DNA of 64,000 nt from Aphis gossypii (taxonomy: Eukaryota > Arthropoda > Insecta > Hemiptera > Aphididae), in NCBI RefSeq assembly GCF_020184175.1, contig NC_065531.1, positions 78,586,604-78,650,603 of the forward strand. The letters are read 5' to 3'. The translations under genes and the position numbers were made by a program. The notes beneath the pieces were generated by a model that worked only from the letters and a program-made list of their open reading frames with translations, ran no database searches and was not told the origin of the DNA. Of this stretch, positions 1-13,506 are shown piece after piece. Positions within the stretch are counted from its first letter, which is position 1; the number at the start of each line of letters is the position of its first letter.

Positions 1-494
1 TATATGTATACATAGTATATAAAATATTGTCCCCTTAAACCTCCGAAACAGACCGAAAATCGATTTACGACACGCCGTCACCGGCACGTGTCATTCTGTT
101 TTCGCTGCAAATCGACGTTTCGCGCGTTACGATAACACCGCGGCGCAATCGAACGAGTAGCGTTCAAAATCGAATTTCGTACACATCGCAGTTTAATTGA
201 CCCGAACGGCGGCCATATACGTAAATATTATATACCGATAACCTTAACCTAGATACGATTTTCGAAAAATTATTCGCCTGTCTGTCGTACGTTTTTCGTA
301 AATTATTATTTATAGGCCCTTCGAATTTCCAAACGTCCCGCGTCAGCACTAGTAGTGGGTAATAGTAACCAGTAGGAGATACCTACCTACTATGTTTTTT
401 ATTAATTTTGTTTTTTAATACTAATTTCAATCGTTAGCTATGGACGTACATGATTTTCTAAGGCTTTATAAGCTTTATGCATTACAACACTATT
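1..494. other. Unassigned flank left of duplicate block A
   Basis: Bases 50-340 are more CpG-rich than the rest and carry short open frames, but none has a start, splice pattern or protein family that I recognise. I looked here for the signal-peptide and pro-region exons that copy A of the protease needs and found none. Similarity to the second block begins only at about base 495. Confidence 0.4.
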
Positions 495-1127
495 GTATAT
501 TAATATGATTTTATCATTAGAGTAGAATTTAGTAAAAAATACGAATAATTTGACAAGCTTCGTTATACTAGTTTTGCTTCAATTTTTCACGAATATAATT
601 CGCAATTTTCCACCATGTATAATCATCTAATTTCGGAACGTTTAAAAATATAATATGATATGCACAATATTTAACTTTTATTTTACAATTTAACCAGATA
701 ATATATTTTATAAATTTAAACTATATACAATATGTGTAGGTGTTATTAAGCGGAGCCAAATAATTTTAGACACGAATTCGTTATTCCTTAACACGCCTAT
801 ATTTTTAATTGAATTCGTGTCAAGTTCTAAACTTAAAGTATTATTCATTTATTCTTTTTAATGCCCTATTATTATAACTTTTTTTTTTGTTTTAACAAAA
901 GATTTTTTGGACGTGTAAATGTTTCATTAATTATAATGAGAATCCACACCAAATCTTCTTAACCCCTCAGGTCTTCAATGATCACGTTTTGAAATATTCT
1001 TACGCTCAATGTTGATTTTTGTCATTTGCCGTTTAAGTTAATTATACTAAGTAATATCATAGCGTACTTACTATAAAGGATTAAATAACGGTAAATCGTT
1101 CCTAATCGCGATTTATCGAGTTCACGG

Positions 1128-1162
<35 letters not shown>

Positions 1163-4100
1163 GTAATAATGATAATATAATACATCTAACTATAAGCAAT
1201 AATAATTGTACATAATCCTTTGTTGCGCGTAGTTATGAGCAACGATGTTATGGCTAGGCGGCATACATCACTACCATTATAATTACGATGATACTATGTG
1301 TACTATAATACCTACTTATGTGTACATATAAGCTTTCGGTTATTAATTATACGTCGTTAATCAGTGTAGGTACCGATTAAATACGCGTTGCTACTGTCGA
1401 TGTAATATCGTTTAAAATCGATTTAAGAATTTTCATTATCGAACTACATATACACACACAAATGCGTTATATGTTTGTGTATACGCGTATACGGATAACT
1501 AACCATGTTGGATCTATCAGGCACCAAAACAGCAAACACTAACCAGTAGACGACTTTCAACTCTTAAACTTCAAACTTTTCACTTCGAAAAACAAATGTA
1601 ATTACCAAACGGTAATACCTTGTACTACATCGAACTAAAATGTTCACAACTTTCATCTTCACTGATATTTATAATTTTATAAACTTTGTCATAATACGCT
1701 GTTTTCCAATATCGATTTATTTAGAATTTATCATATAGCAATACATTACAATGATTTAAACATTTTTATTTTATTTACTTTTTGAAATATCTTTTGAATT
1801 CATGCATTAAATTAATATTTTGTCAAAAGAGGTGAGTTCCTAAAGAATTCGCCCCCCCTCCCCCAAACACCCTTTCACTTAATCCAGGCTTCACAATTAA
1901 TCTTTTATCTAATAATTGCTTTATTATTTAACTTCAATTGAGATATACTATTGAATCGACATTTAATTCAGTAGGTATTACTACGCATATTGACTTTAGG
2001 ATATTTTGTTACATTAGACTGTGTTTAATAATTAATATTATAAAATATCATAATGCGTGTAAAGTATAAAAGGACAGATCGCGCGTAAAAGAACGAATCA
2101 CTATATTATATACCTACTAATATTAACGAATGTTCTGTCCAGACACGGGTCACGGTTAAGTACCGAAAAATTGTTGCTATAAATAAAAACAGCTATTGAC
2201 TTGAAATATATTTCAATATTGAAATATTGCAGTGTTTGATTTATGAACATTTTATCGTCGTAAATAACAGTGATCGTCATTACGATTAATGTAAAACGTT
2301 TATGCGGAGGTAACTTTCTTCGATCGACTTATTAATCAATAAACGGTATTTCACAAACGACGACATTTAATATTTAAATATGAATAGAGAGCGAAGACAT
2401 ATTATAATATAATATATATATATATATATATAGTTTAGGAAATAATTTACGTATGAAAAAGAAACACGAAATCTCGTCAGTTGTCGCTGCACCTTTCCAG
2501 TGGCATAATATTTAACTGCGCGTTCCATTTTCAGTCGTACATGCCACATTAATCGCGCATTGTAACGTTAATTTTAACGACTCCTCTAAATTTTCGAATA
2601 CATTTGTACAGAAACGAGCATAGTTTTAACCACATATCATAAAGCACGTCATCGGTCGCGTATTACACATTACATATTATTCTTATTATTTTATGTCGTA
2701 CACGACGATAACATATTTTACGTCGTACATAGTTATGCTAAACCGTTTTGTTTTCGGCAACTGCAACAAAATGTTTACCTATTTTACATATGTGGAGCTT
2801 GTCTACATTACCCGTACCAACTAAATATTGTCTGTTATACGGTGTATCAGTACATAACTCGAGAGCTATCCGTGAACATTCAGATTTTATTAATAATTCG
2901 ATATTTTTATACCCGTTCGACGGCTTTTATCAAAAAAAAAAAAAAAAAATGCACAAATCGCAAATACTCTAAAATGTTTAGTAAGTGACCAAAAATTCGA
3001 AAATTCGGAGCTTGAATCAACAAACACACATAGCTGTTAACGATTAAAAATAATCATAATATTATTACACACGCATAACAGTTTAGTAGGTATTAAAATA
3101 TTACCGTTGATAGATTATGACGTTAGTTCGGAATCATCCGTCACGGAATCCCGACCAAAAAGGGAAATTCGAGGAAACGTTGTGTGTACTACTTAACTGC
3201 TCGTAGATTCGCCAAACGATATCATGTCTGGTAATGTCTGGTAATGGTTAGCACCGTTTTCGTTTTAATTGATGGTTTTTTGGGGGGAATTTATCGTGCT
3301 TCCGTATAACTACGATCGCTATGATCTCTGTGTACACGCTATACTACGATCTTCCGGAAACACGGCTGTAGATTACTCTGTTAATTATATCACATTATTA
3401 AATTATTATTCAGACACGAAATATGTACAATGATGTAAGTGTAAACTTATAAGTATAGCAGTGAGCAGATAATAGTGGATTTCCATTATGAAAAATGTAC
3501 GAGCGTGAACACTGTACTAATAATCGTAGCCTATATAGGTAGACATTATCTTTGCCATACAACATATACCTACACAATTATAATAGCTCGACGACTTATC
3601 ATAAAATTCATATATTCGTGATCAATTTCGTAAAAAAAAACCTAATGGTATCCAACAATAGAAATGAACAGATGCACCAGTTATGACACATTGAAAAGGA
3701 CCTGATAAAAAGTTTCATATTAATTAAAATTAAGACGAATGTATAAATGAGGTTTGTTGTATAACTAAATATTATAGAGTCATTTATGATAACTTAAAAT
3801 CTAGCTCGTGGACGAGTAACATATTATTTTCTAACACAACATTGAACTTATTACGTCACAAATGCATTTTAGCCGTGTAATAATGTGTTGTGTAAACCGA
3901 CGTGATCATTTTCAACATAGTTAATCGCTGTTTTTCTTATAGCTAGTATACCTAAATATAATAATTATGTGACATTTTATGTTTATATAGTAGCGAATCA
4001 TTAATTTTGTAAAAACAAAAAAACGAACGCAAGACGCGTTAAAAAAAACAAAAATCACCGTATATGCAATATAATTTACAATATAATATTACAGCAAAGT

Positions 4101-4173
4101 TATAGGCGACTACATTAATATGTTTATATTAATTATAATACCGTCTGATTGTGATTTCGTTTTCGATTTATAG
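495..4173. other. Non-coding upstream part of block A (intron or 5' flank)
   Basis: No supported exon. By analogy with gene 2, whose second exon joins to the equivalent of base 4174, this is probably the 3' part of a long intron. It holds an 11-bp inverted repeat (GACACGAATTC at 769-779 and its complement at 811-821), TA microsatellites at about 1131-1162 and 2412-2432, and an 18-A run at 2932-2949. The open frames at 2367-2549 and 2748-2972 run through these simple repeats and are not credible genes. Confidence 0.5.
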
Positions 4174-5568
<1,395 letters not shown>

Positions 5569-8500
5569 AACCGTTTCTTCGTTACCTCATCTACTTCACC
5601 GCTTATACATTTGAATATACCACACTTAAAAATATTATAATTATAATTATAATTATTATATTATTATTATTATTATTATTATTACTCTCATGTGCATAAT
5701 TAAGTATAAATCTAAACGTATATTATATTTATATAATGTTACTGCATAGCTTATAATTTTTATTAACCACCGAATATGATTAACTACATTTTAATATATT
5801 GTTATGTATTACATACTATAATATATATTATATATATATTTACGATGTAAATTACGTAAAGTCTAGTCAACACACAGCTGTATAATTATATATTATATAT
5901 ATATATATAAATATTGAATTTTAGATAGCATTAATTATAATACGATGATTTTAACATTGTTCTATATTATTATATGTATGTTATACAATATACCTTATAT
6001 CTTTATACCTACTACTATAATAACCGTATGCGTCAAAAGCCAGTTTCCGGTATCGGTTGGTTGCGCAGACGCCTGCAGCGCCATTATTACTCCGAATATG
6101 AGACCGTGACAACCGAGCCGTTTTATTCTTTAATATCATATATTGTTATATAGCCGCGTTTCCGCGGCGATAACAAACTCTAAACGGTGTAATTAAAAGC
6201 ATTAATTGTTATATGCGCGCATAGGTTAAATCCTCAAACCAGAGTGAAATATGTTTAATCCGGAATAATTAGTGGTCGTACAAAAAAAAGTTATACTTAT
6301 GCCTACAATTTAAAAATCAGGTGAAACGTAATCTGCACTCATCACGTCAAATTTCTGTGATATATCCGATGTCTCATTGATCGCTCGAAACGTATAGCGC
6401 GTCAAGTCCGTTTGTTCGGATAAAACGGAACGTATATAATATAGTAATATATTACTATTACACGTGTATCGAATATTATCCACACATATTAAACACGGTT
6501 TTACGGATCACTATGATTGTTTTTGATTTATAAAATATCAAATCGTTTTGTACATAATGATTATGATATAACGCTCATTATAGATTGTCGGCCGTATTTT
6601 TGTTAGACGTGTGCGAGCGATGTTCGCTTTCGAGCGACGGCGTAAACAAACTATATACGTATATTATATTTATTATTCGTCTTTAGCTGATGTATCGAAT
6701 TCGGAAACAGATTACTCACGTGGTTTTCTTGCTCAATGTAATAAACGTCGTGCAACGTGTTAAGTCTTGTTTATAGTTCGACTACGTTATAATATTTATA
6801 TTATACGCGTTCGCCGCGAAACGTTAAGTGTTTTTTTATTTGATACTCGACGCACACATACACTCATCATTGTTCCGAGTCCCCGTCACCCAGCACGTCA
6901 CCGCCATAGAATATTCGTCCTATGATAATGGTAATAAAGCTGTCTTATCGTTCCATCTCGTTTAAAATAATATGTGAAGTGTAAACGAGCCGCGCCCTAC
7001 CGTCGTCTGCCTCCCGATATCGTTGTAATAATATAATATAGTACTATTACTTACGTATCGGAAGTGGTATTTTCACGTGATTATAATTTACATATTATCA
7101 TCCGCACGAGTACCTAATAGTGTTATAGACGTACCTACGTGTATAACTATAAATTATAATATAATAATGTCATTAGAAATCGAAGGCGTTTTATTCCACG
7201 ATACTATTGTCTTACTCGCGACAACGCGTATAGAACGTCGCATATCTCTCAACGAAAGTGTATTATTGTGCGCGAAACTATTGTAGATGATGTCGACGTG
7301 TATTGTTAGCAATTCGACAATCGTCGCTCAGATCGAATCTCCTAAAACGTGCAGATTCCTACTGTATTATGTAATAAATAGTGCTAAAACATAACCGTAC
7401 AGACATTTGTTCGTTTGTGACTATTCATTTTATGTGATTCTACAGCCGGAAGATTATTGCACCTAGTAATTTTAAAACTAAGCTTAAATATTATTGGACA
7501 CGTCCTTCAGTAAATTTCTAAAAAAAAAGAAAATTTCTGATTTTTACTAGGATATAGGTATAGATGGAAATACGTGTTCGCGGGTATTACGCGTAATTAT
7601 GATTTTACAGAAGCGAAAATTGTTGTGTAAATTTTAAAACTTACAGTACATGCAGTTTCTTGCGGCATTCGGCAGGGGACCATCACGATATTTAAATATC
7701 GACCATACCAAAATCCAGTGTTTGACGCTAAATGTCTCGTCCAGGTATTTCGTGGAGAAAAGATATTATCATCTGAAATTATTCAAAAAATTGTTTTTTT
7801 AAATAAATTGTATTAAATAGTATTAGGCAGGGATCAACTTGTTAACAGTATAATATTTAAATAACATAAACTAGAGTACAAATAACCAGCAAGGTATGAT
7901 AACAATAAATTATAGTACACTTGTATTGTAAGAAAAAATTAAAATATATTTAATTAATAGTTTTAATAAAACTTTATTAGAAGAATAAAATTATGGAATG
8001 GTAGATTTGATATTGTACATTACTTGGAAGTCGAACCAAAAAATATAATATGTTCGCATATTTCAGATGGCGTTATAGATAGGCTATTTCACTACACCAC
8101 TGCAATGGGTTAATTTTTTCAGTATCTTACAGGAATGATAGTGATCTAATAAAATACTTACGGATAGATCAACAATCGAGTGTGAAGAACCCAAAAACTT
8201 TGTTCCTTAAATTTTTCGGTAACATTTAGTAATTTTACTATTTAGTAGTATATACTAAATATATATATATTATACATAGATTATCTACCTTATTTATTTA
8301 ACCATATTATATAATGTATATTATTGTATATTTAAAAATCTAAAAACTTATGATTTAGTATCTTATTAATTTAGTTATATTCACAAAAATCAAATTCTTT
8401 CGTTAAAATATATTCTCAGTAAATAATATGATTTTAATTCTGCTTGATAAAACTTGCTTAAACCTTTGCTCTTTATAAAATTCATTTGGTTATGTAAAAA

Positions 8501-8739
8501 AGTTTTATTTATAGCTATATTAGCTATATAGCCTTATATTATTTTCATATTTTTTATTTGTTCTTAATATTTAAGTTATTTAATGTAAGAATAAAATAAT
8601 AAAATCGATTATTATTAAAATAAAACGTTTGTATTAATTACAATGAATATACTACCTTTTCTTACATGTTCCTAAAGTTATAGCTATTATGCGTACCTAT
8701 CTTTATTTCAATTATTTCAAAAAGGGAATATAATAAGTT
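5569..8739. other. 3' flank of copy A, no supported gene
   Basis: The stretch has TTA and TA simple repeats (5635-5690, 5820-5910), no clear canonical polyadenylation signal, and two small open frames conserved in block B (6028-6153 and 7167-7286), which are discussed as findings. From about 6130 the two copies start to diverge. Nothing else is recognised. Confidence 0.4.
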
Positions 8740-8744
8740 ACACA

Positions 8745-10860
8745 ATAAATGACCTGAATACACTAAAATTTAAGTTCTTTTATGATTATTGTAAGCTAAA
8801 CTTATAAAAAATCTTGTATTACATTTTCAACTCTTAGCTACCTATACAAACATTTTTTTATGAATTATACCTACAAAATAATTTGCAAATATTCATAATT
8901 TTGACGAATTTTCGTCAAAATTTGAACTTCAAATGCTAATAAAAATTGTGCCTATGTATTCTTATAATTTTTTAATCACTATAAGAATAACATATGAGGA
9001 ACTTTGTATAAAATTTTCAAGTACTTTGATTGCGCCAAAAAAATTTTATCGACACTTCAAAAAAAAATTTTCAGAAAAATTGAAAATTTCAGTTGTCTAT
9101 AAATAGCTCAAAAAAACTCAAAATATTTTGAAAATTAAATCGTGTAAGGAATATGCCAATCTAAATAACTGGTAAAATTTTCAAGTATCTACTACTTATA
9201 CTTTTTGAATAATAACAAATATTTAAAATCGTTATCGTTAAGCGATTTCGTAAAAAATTAAAATTCAAACGCACTTAACATTTTTCCTATAATGATATTT
9301 CGAGTTTTCTCTAAAGCTGCTTGAAGAAAAACCTATGGAAAACTTAGTGTTGTATTTTTAATCCTTAGTTATAAACACAAACAGTTTTATGAATTTTCAA
9401 CTTCAAAATTACTTGCAAATTTTCGCGTTTTTGACAGATTTTGTAAAAATTTGAACTATAAACGCTTATAAAAAAAAAATTGAGACTAACGATTTTTAAT
9501 TTTTTTTAGCTACAATAAGAACAACTCATAAGGAACCTTGTATTAAATTTTCAAGTTTTTTTGGTCATCCAAAATTTTTTTATCTACACTTCAAAAAAAA
9601 ATTCGCATAAAAAACAAAAATTTTAGTGGTCTATAAATAACTCAAAAAAGTCAAAATTTTTTTAAAAATTTAACTGTAAATAGATAACACAAATATAAAC
9701 ATTTGGTGAAAATTTCAAGTACTTATAGTGATTATTTTTTGAATTACAATTATATAAAAAAATCGATTCGGTCGAAAACTGGTTTTGCGTAAAAAATGTT
9801 TGTTTTTCTCGATTTTTTTGAAAGCTGTTGGAAAATATTTACTTTTTACCTCTATAATGCACCAAGGATATTCACTTTTCCATCGGAAACCACCCCCGAA
9901 GTTTGAAATTGAAGCATTTTTTCGACAAGTTATGCTTTAAACAGACACAAAAACAAAAACAAAAAAAAGCGGGCAAGTGGGTACCGTTCTGCTGTACATT
10001 AGGGGGTGGGGTGGATCTCGGACTAGGGTAGGTTAAATTTAAATGTAATGATAGTTATCATTGTATACGAAAAACGATTCTGAACGAAGATGATTTGTCA
10101 GCCTAGGATATAATTTCCAGTGGTTAGTGAAAAAGGTGGTTTATGTTTTAATGACCTGAATACACTAAAATTTAAGTTCTTTTATAATTATTGTGAGCTA
10201 AACTTATAAAAAATCTTGTATTAAATTTTAAACTCTTAGCTACCAATACAAACATTTTTATGAATTATACCTACAAAATAATTTGCAAATATTCATAATT
10301 TTGACAAATTTTTGTCAAAATTTGAACTTCAAATGCTAATTAAAAAAGAATTGTGCCTATGTATTCTTATAATTTTTTTATCACTATAAGAATAACATAT
10401 GAGGAACTTTGTATAAAATTTTCAAGTATTTTGATTGGGCCAAAAAAATTTTATCGGCACTTCAAAAAAAAATGTTCAGAAAAATTGAAAATTTCAATTT
10501 TCTATAAATAGTTTAAAAAAAACTCAAAATTCTTTAAAAATTTAACTGTTTACGGAAAGCGCTAATATAAACATTTGGTGAAAATTTCAAGTATTTACAT
10601 CGATTAGTTTTTGAGTAATAGCAAAATAAAAAATTCGATTTTGACGTAAACTGATTTTGCGTAAAAAATCCCGTTTTTCCCTCATTTTTTGGGGGTTTTT
10701 CTCGATTCATTTCAAAAATATTGATTATTTTTAACTTTTGACCCCCCAAAGTACCAACTAGATTCAATTTCCTTTTCAAAGAGGGGCTGAAATATAATAT
10801 TACTGAATTTGTATACCAACATGTAGTCAACAATTTCATGGTTGTGGCCTTACACTACTA
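8745..10860. repeat. Degenerate dispersed/tandem repeat region
   Basis: Bases 8745-9180 recur at about 10152-10560 with small changes (both start with AATGACCTGAATACACTAAA). A more diverged unit lies at about 9340-9680. The units share phrases such as CTATAAATA followed by CTCAAAA, and TTGCGTAAAAAAT. The stretch 9985-10130 (GTACCGTTCTGCTGTACATT and GATTTGTCAGCCTAGGATAT) looks like a repeat I associate with aphid genomes. There is no coding potential. This region begins exactly where similarity between the two protease blocks stops, so it was probably inserted next to block A or marks its breakpoint. Confidence 0.7.
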
Positions 10861-11168
10861 TAAGTGGTGCTACTAACATTCAAATGTTTTTATTATATAT
10901 TTCTTTTTGGTGACATTCATAATTTTGTTTTAGATCTGTGATTGCGACTTGTGTTAAGGTAATTTTCAAATTGATTCTTTTATAATATTATATACTCTAA
11001 TTATCAGCTAATTTTGTATTTTGTTTTTTTTGGTTGACAGAGGAAGCAGTTGTTGTTGTTATTTTTTTTTTTTAACTTTTAGTATTAAGGTTTTTTGTAG
11101 CTGTAAGTTTATTTTTATTTATTATTTTTGTCCTATATATAGATATATATATTTTTTTTTTTCATAAA
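10861..11168. other. Leader of the Helentron-like element
   Basis: AT-rich sequence with T runs upstream of the first open frame of the rolling-circle element. I could not locate the element's 5' terminus or a terminal hairpin. Confidence 0.3.
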
Positions 11169-11844
11169 ATGGGACATCCGAGTAAACGTACACAAAATAA
11201 AAAAGAAGCAATACAAATATCACGCGAAAACATTGTTCTTAAAGAGGATAAATTTAAAAAATAATTAAGCCGTGCGTCTGATGATATTGTTGCTTCAAAT
11301 CAAAGAAAATTGTTAAATTTAAAAAGTACAATAAAGCGATTGAAAGACCAAGTTTTAAAGAAAGTTAATCAAATCGCCAGTCGTAAGAGCATGTTGAAAC
11401 GACTGCAAGATCCGGATATTAAAAAAGCAAACCAGATCACCAGTCGTAAGAGCATGTTGAAACGACTGCAAGATTCGGATATTAAAAAAGCCAACCAGAT
11501 TGCTAGTGTGAAGAACAGATTGAAACGAATGGAAAATCCAGTTTTCAAAACAACATATCAAATTCCAAATGTTCGAAACATTAGAAAGCGAAGATTACCA
11601 TCAGATAGTAGCCTATGTCAAAATGTATCTACTAAAAAGAAAACACCAAATTCAATATCTTATAAAAAACGAGCTCAAAATCAAAGGTAACGTTATCAAT
11701 GTTCCAATAGATCTGACTAAGACTACATCTATTTTGCCAAGGCGTGCCGAAAATTTAGCTGCAGTTAAGATGATGAAGGTAAAATTAAAAAGAAAATCGT
11801 GTTTTAAACAACATTATCTTTATCAAAATGTCAGACCATCATAA
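11169..11844 (+). pseudogene. Helentron N-terminal basic repeat region
   Basis: An ATG at 11169 opens a frame (MGHPSKRTQNKKEA...) that meets an in-frame TAA at 11262-11264 and reopens in the same frame until 11690. A shift leads into the frame of 11569-11844. Between 11318 and 11569 the frame contains four tandem 21-residue units with the core RKSMLKRLQD followed by DIKKANQI. Repeats of this general kind (basic, about 20-23 residues) are found in Helitron N-termini and in STPR proteins and may bind DNA; that role is inference. The in-frame stop and the frameshift show that the copy is dead or needs correction. Confidence 0.65.
11318..11569 (+). repeat. Four 63-bp tandem coding repeats
   Basis: Unit starts at about 11318, 11381, 11444 and 11507 are exactly 63 bp (21 codons) apart. 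Units 2 and 3 are almost identical and units 1 and 4 have diverged. The periodicity keeps the reading frame, so the repeats expanded as coding sequence. Confidence 0.85.
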
Positions 11845-11856
11845 GTAGTATCAGCA

Positions 11857-13506
11857 TTGAATGATATGATTAAAAAACCTCTATATATAGATGCTGAAAT
11901 AGACAAAGATTGGCTGGCGCATGTGTCAGAAACAACAAAAAGTTTGGAAAACAGCTCAGATCACGAAAGTAAAGAAACAGACGATGGAGACACAAATATT
12001 GAACCAATCAATTCGGGATCAATAGACACGATGATTGAAAACTGTAATTTTGTTTCTTTTGCACTAGGCGAAGGCATGAAACCGGTATCTATTCTTATTG
12101 ATGACCATGCAGAGGAAAAAGCTTTTCCTGATTTATTTGGTGGGCATCCATGTACAAATAAATCACCTTTAAAAAATTACTCAAAAGTAGTAAGGTCTGA
12201 ATTGCTGAACGTAGATCGAAGGTTTGCATCAGACTCATCTAACTTGTTTTTTAAATGCAAAGTATTAGTTCAAAAACTAATTACAAGCAATGTGCAAATT
12301 GTTTTACGAAAAACAAAAAAGGAAACACAACTGCGAATGACGTAGCAAATCCAGCTGTTCTAAACAAAATTATAGATAACGATTAAGGATATTACACAAC
12401 GTACAAAATTCACCTTCATATCTTGCAGCGATGAGAAAAAATGTTTTTGCCATGGTGCGTCAAGATGGTCAACCGACATTATTCTTAACATTTAGCCCTA
12501 GTGAATTAACTTGGACTGATTTGTTAAAGATTTTGTATAAACTGCGTTACTCCAAAACGTTGTCTAATGATACTGTCCTAACTTATGCACAAAAATCAGA
12601 TTTAATTCGACGAGACCCAGTTGTTTGTGCTACTTATTTTGATCATAGGTGTAAAGCACTTTTTAAATTGATCAAGTCCAAAAATGTTATTTTCAAAGAA
12701 CACAGTGTGAAAATTTTTTTTTATCGTGTCGAATATCAACATAGAAATAGTCCACGTGTACACATGTTATTGTGGTTAGACAATGCACCTGTTTTCGACC
12801 CAGCCAAACCAGAAACTTTTGGTGCATGTGTAACACTTATCATCAAATACATTACGTGTATGGTAGACGACGGCAGTCAGGCCCACGAGTATTTGCATAA
12901 AAATACTCATAGCCATACACACACTTGTTACAGAACTGACAAAGACAAACAAATGAAAAAGTGTCGCTTTAACATACCATATCCGCCAATGAATGAAACC
13001 TGTATATTGACTCCGCTAACTGAAGACATAAGTTATCCGATCACAAGAAAAATTAGTACACTACAATATGAAAAACTTCTGCAATACCTCAGGGACTTCA
13101 AGGACAGTGATTCATCTTCAGATCCATCATTAGAAGACATTTTACAAAAATTGTCAATTAAAGATGTTAATGAATATAAATCCATTATTCAAACTGTTAT
13201 CAGACGGCCAACAGTTTTTCTAAAACGTACAATAAAACAACGAATGGTTTCTGGATTCAGTGAAGAATTATTTCCGTTATGGCAATCTAACATGGATATA
13301 CAGTTCATATTGGATGTTTATTCTTGTATTAGATATGTAATCGAGTATATTAGAAAAAGCCAACGTGGAATATCAAAACTAATGAGAGACATTGTCGAAA
13401 ATCTTAATTCTTCTACTGATTTATCGGTTAAAGAACAATTGAAAAAGATAGCGTCAACTTTTTCAGGGAGTCAGGAAATTTCTGCACAGGAAGCAGTGTA
13501 CACTTG
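11857..13506 (+). pseudogene. Helitron Rep (HUH nuclease) domain, degraded
   Basis: Frame 11857-12345 carries the pre-Rep signature ALGEGMKPVSILIDD...AFPDLFGG, ending NLFFKCKVLVQKL. After a frameshift, frame 12431-13507 holds the Helitron-like N domain (QPTLFLTFSPSELTW), the Rep core EYQHRNSPRVHMLLW and the distal motif EYIRKSQRGISKL followed by EISAQEAVY. Rep proteins nick and join DNA by an HUH motif and tyrosines. Here the first His of H-x-H is Arg (CGT at 12755-12757), which would be expected to kill metal binding. A stop (TGA, 13504-13506) interrupts the domain and similarity resumes at once in another frame (ASSYIFINTSHPDKRTRM-like region 13520-13600). It is clearly related to the Helentron proteins annotated as 'PIF1-like helicase' in animal genomes. 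Confidence 0.85.

Noticed and set aside
2367..2972. Frames of 60-74 codons repeated at 35093-35698
   Set aside because: Identical only because the blocks are duplicated; they run through TA and poly-A repeats and have no protein-like composition.
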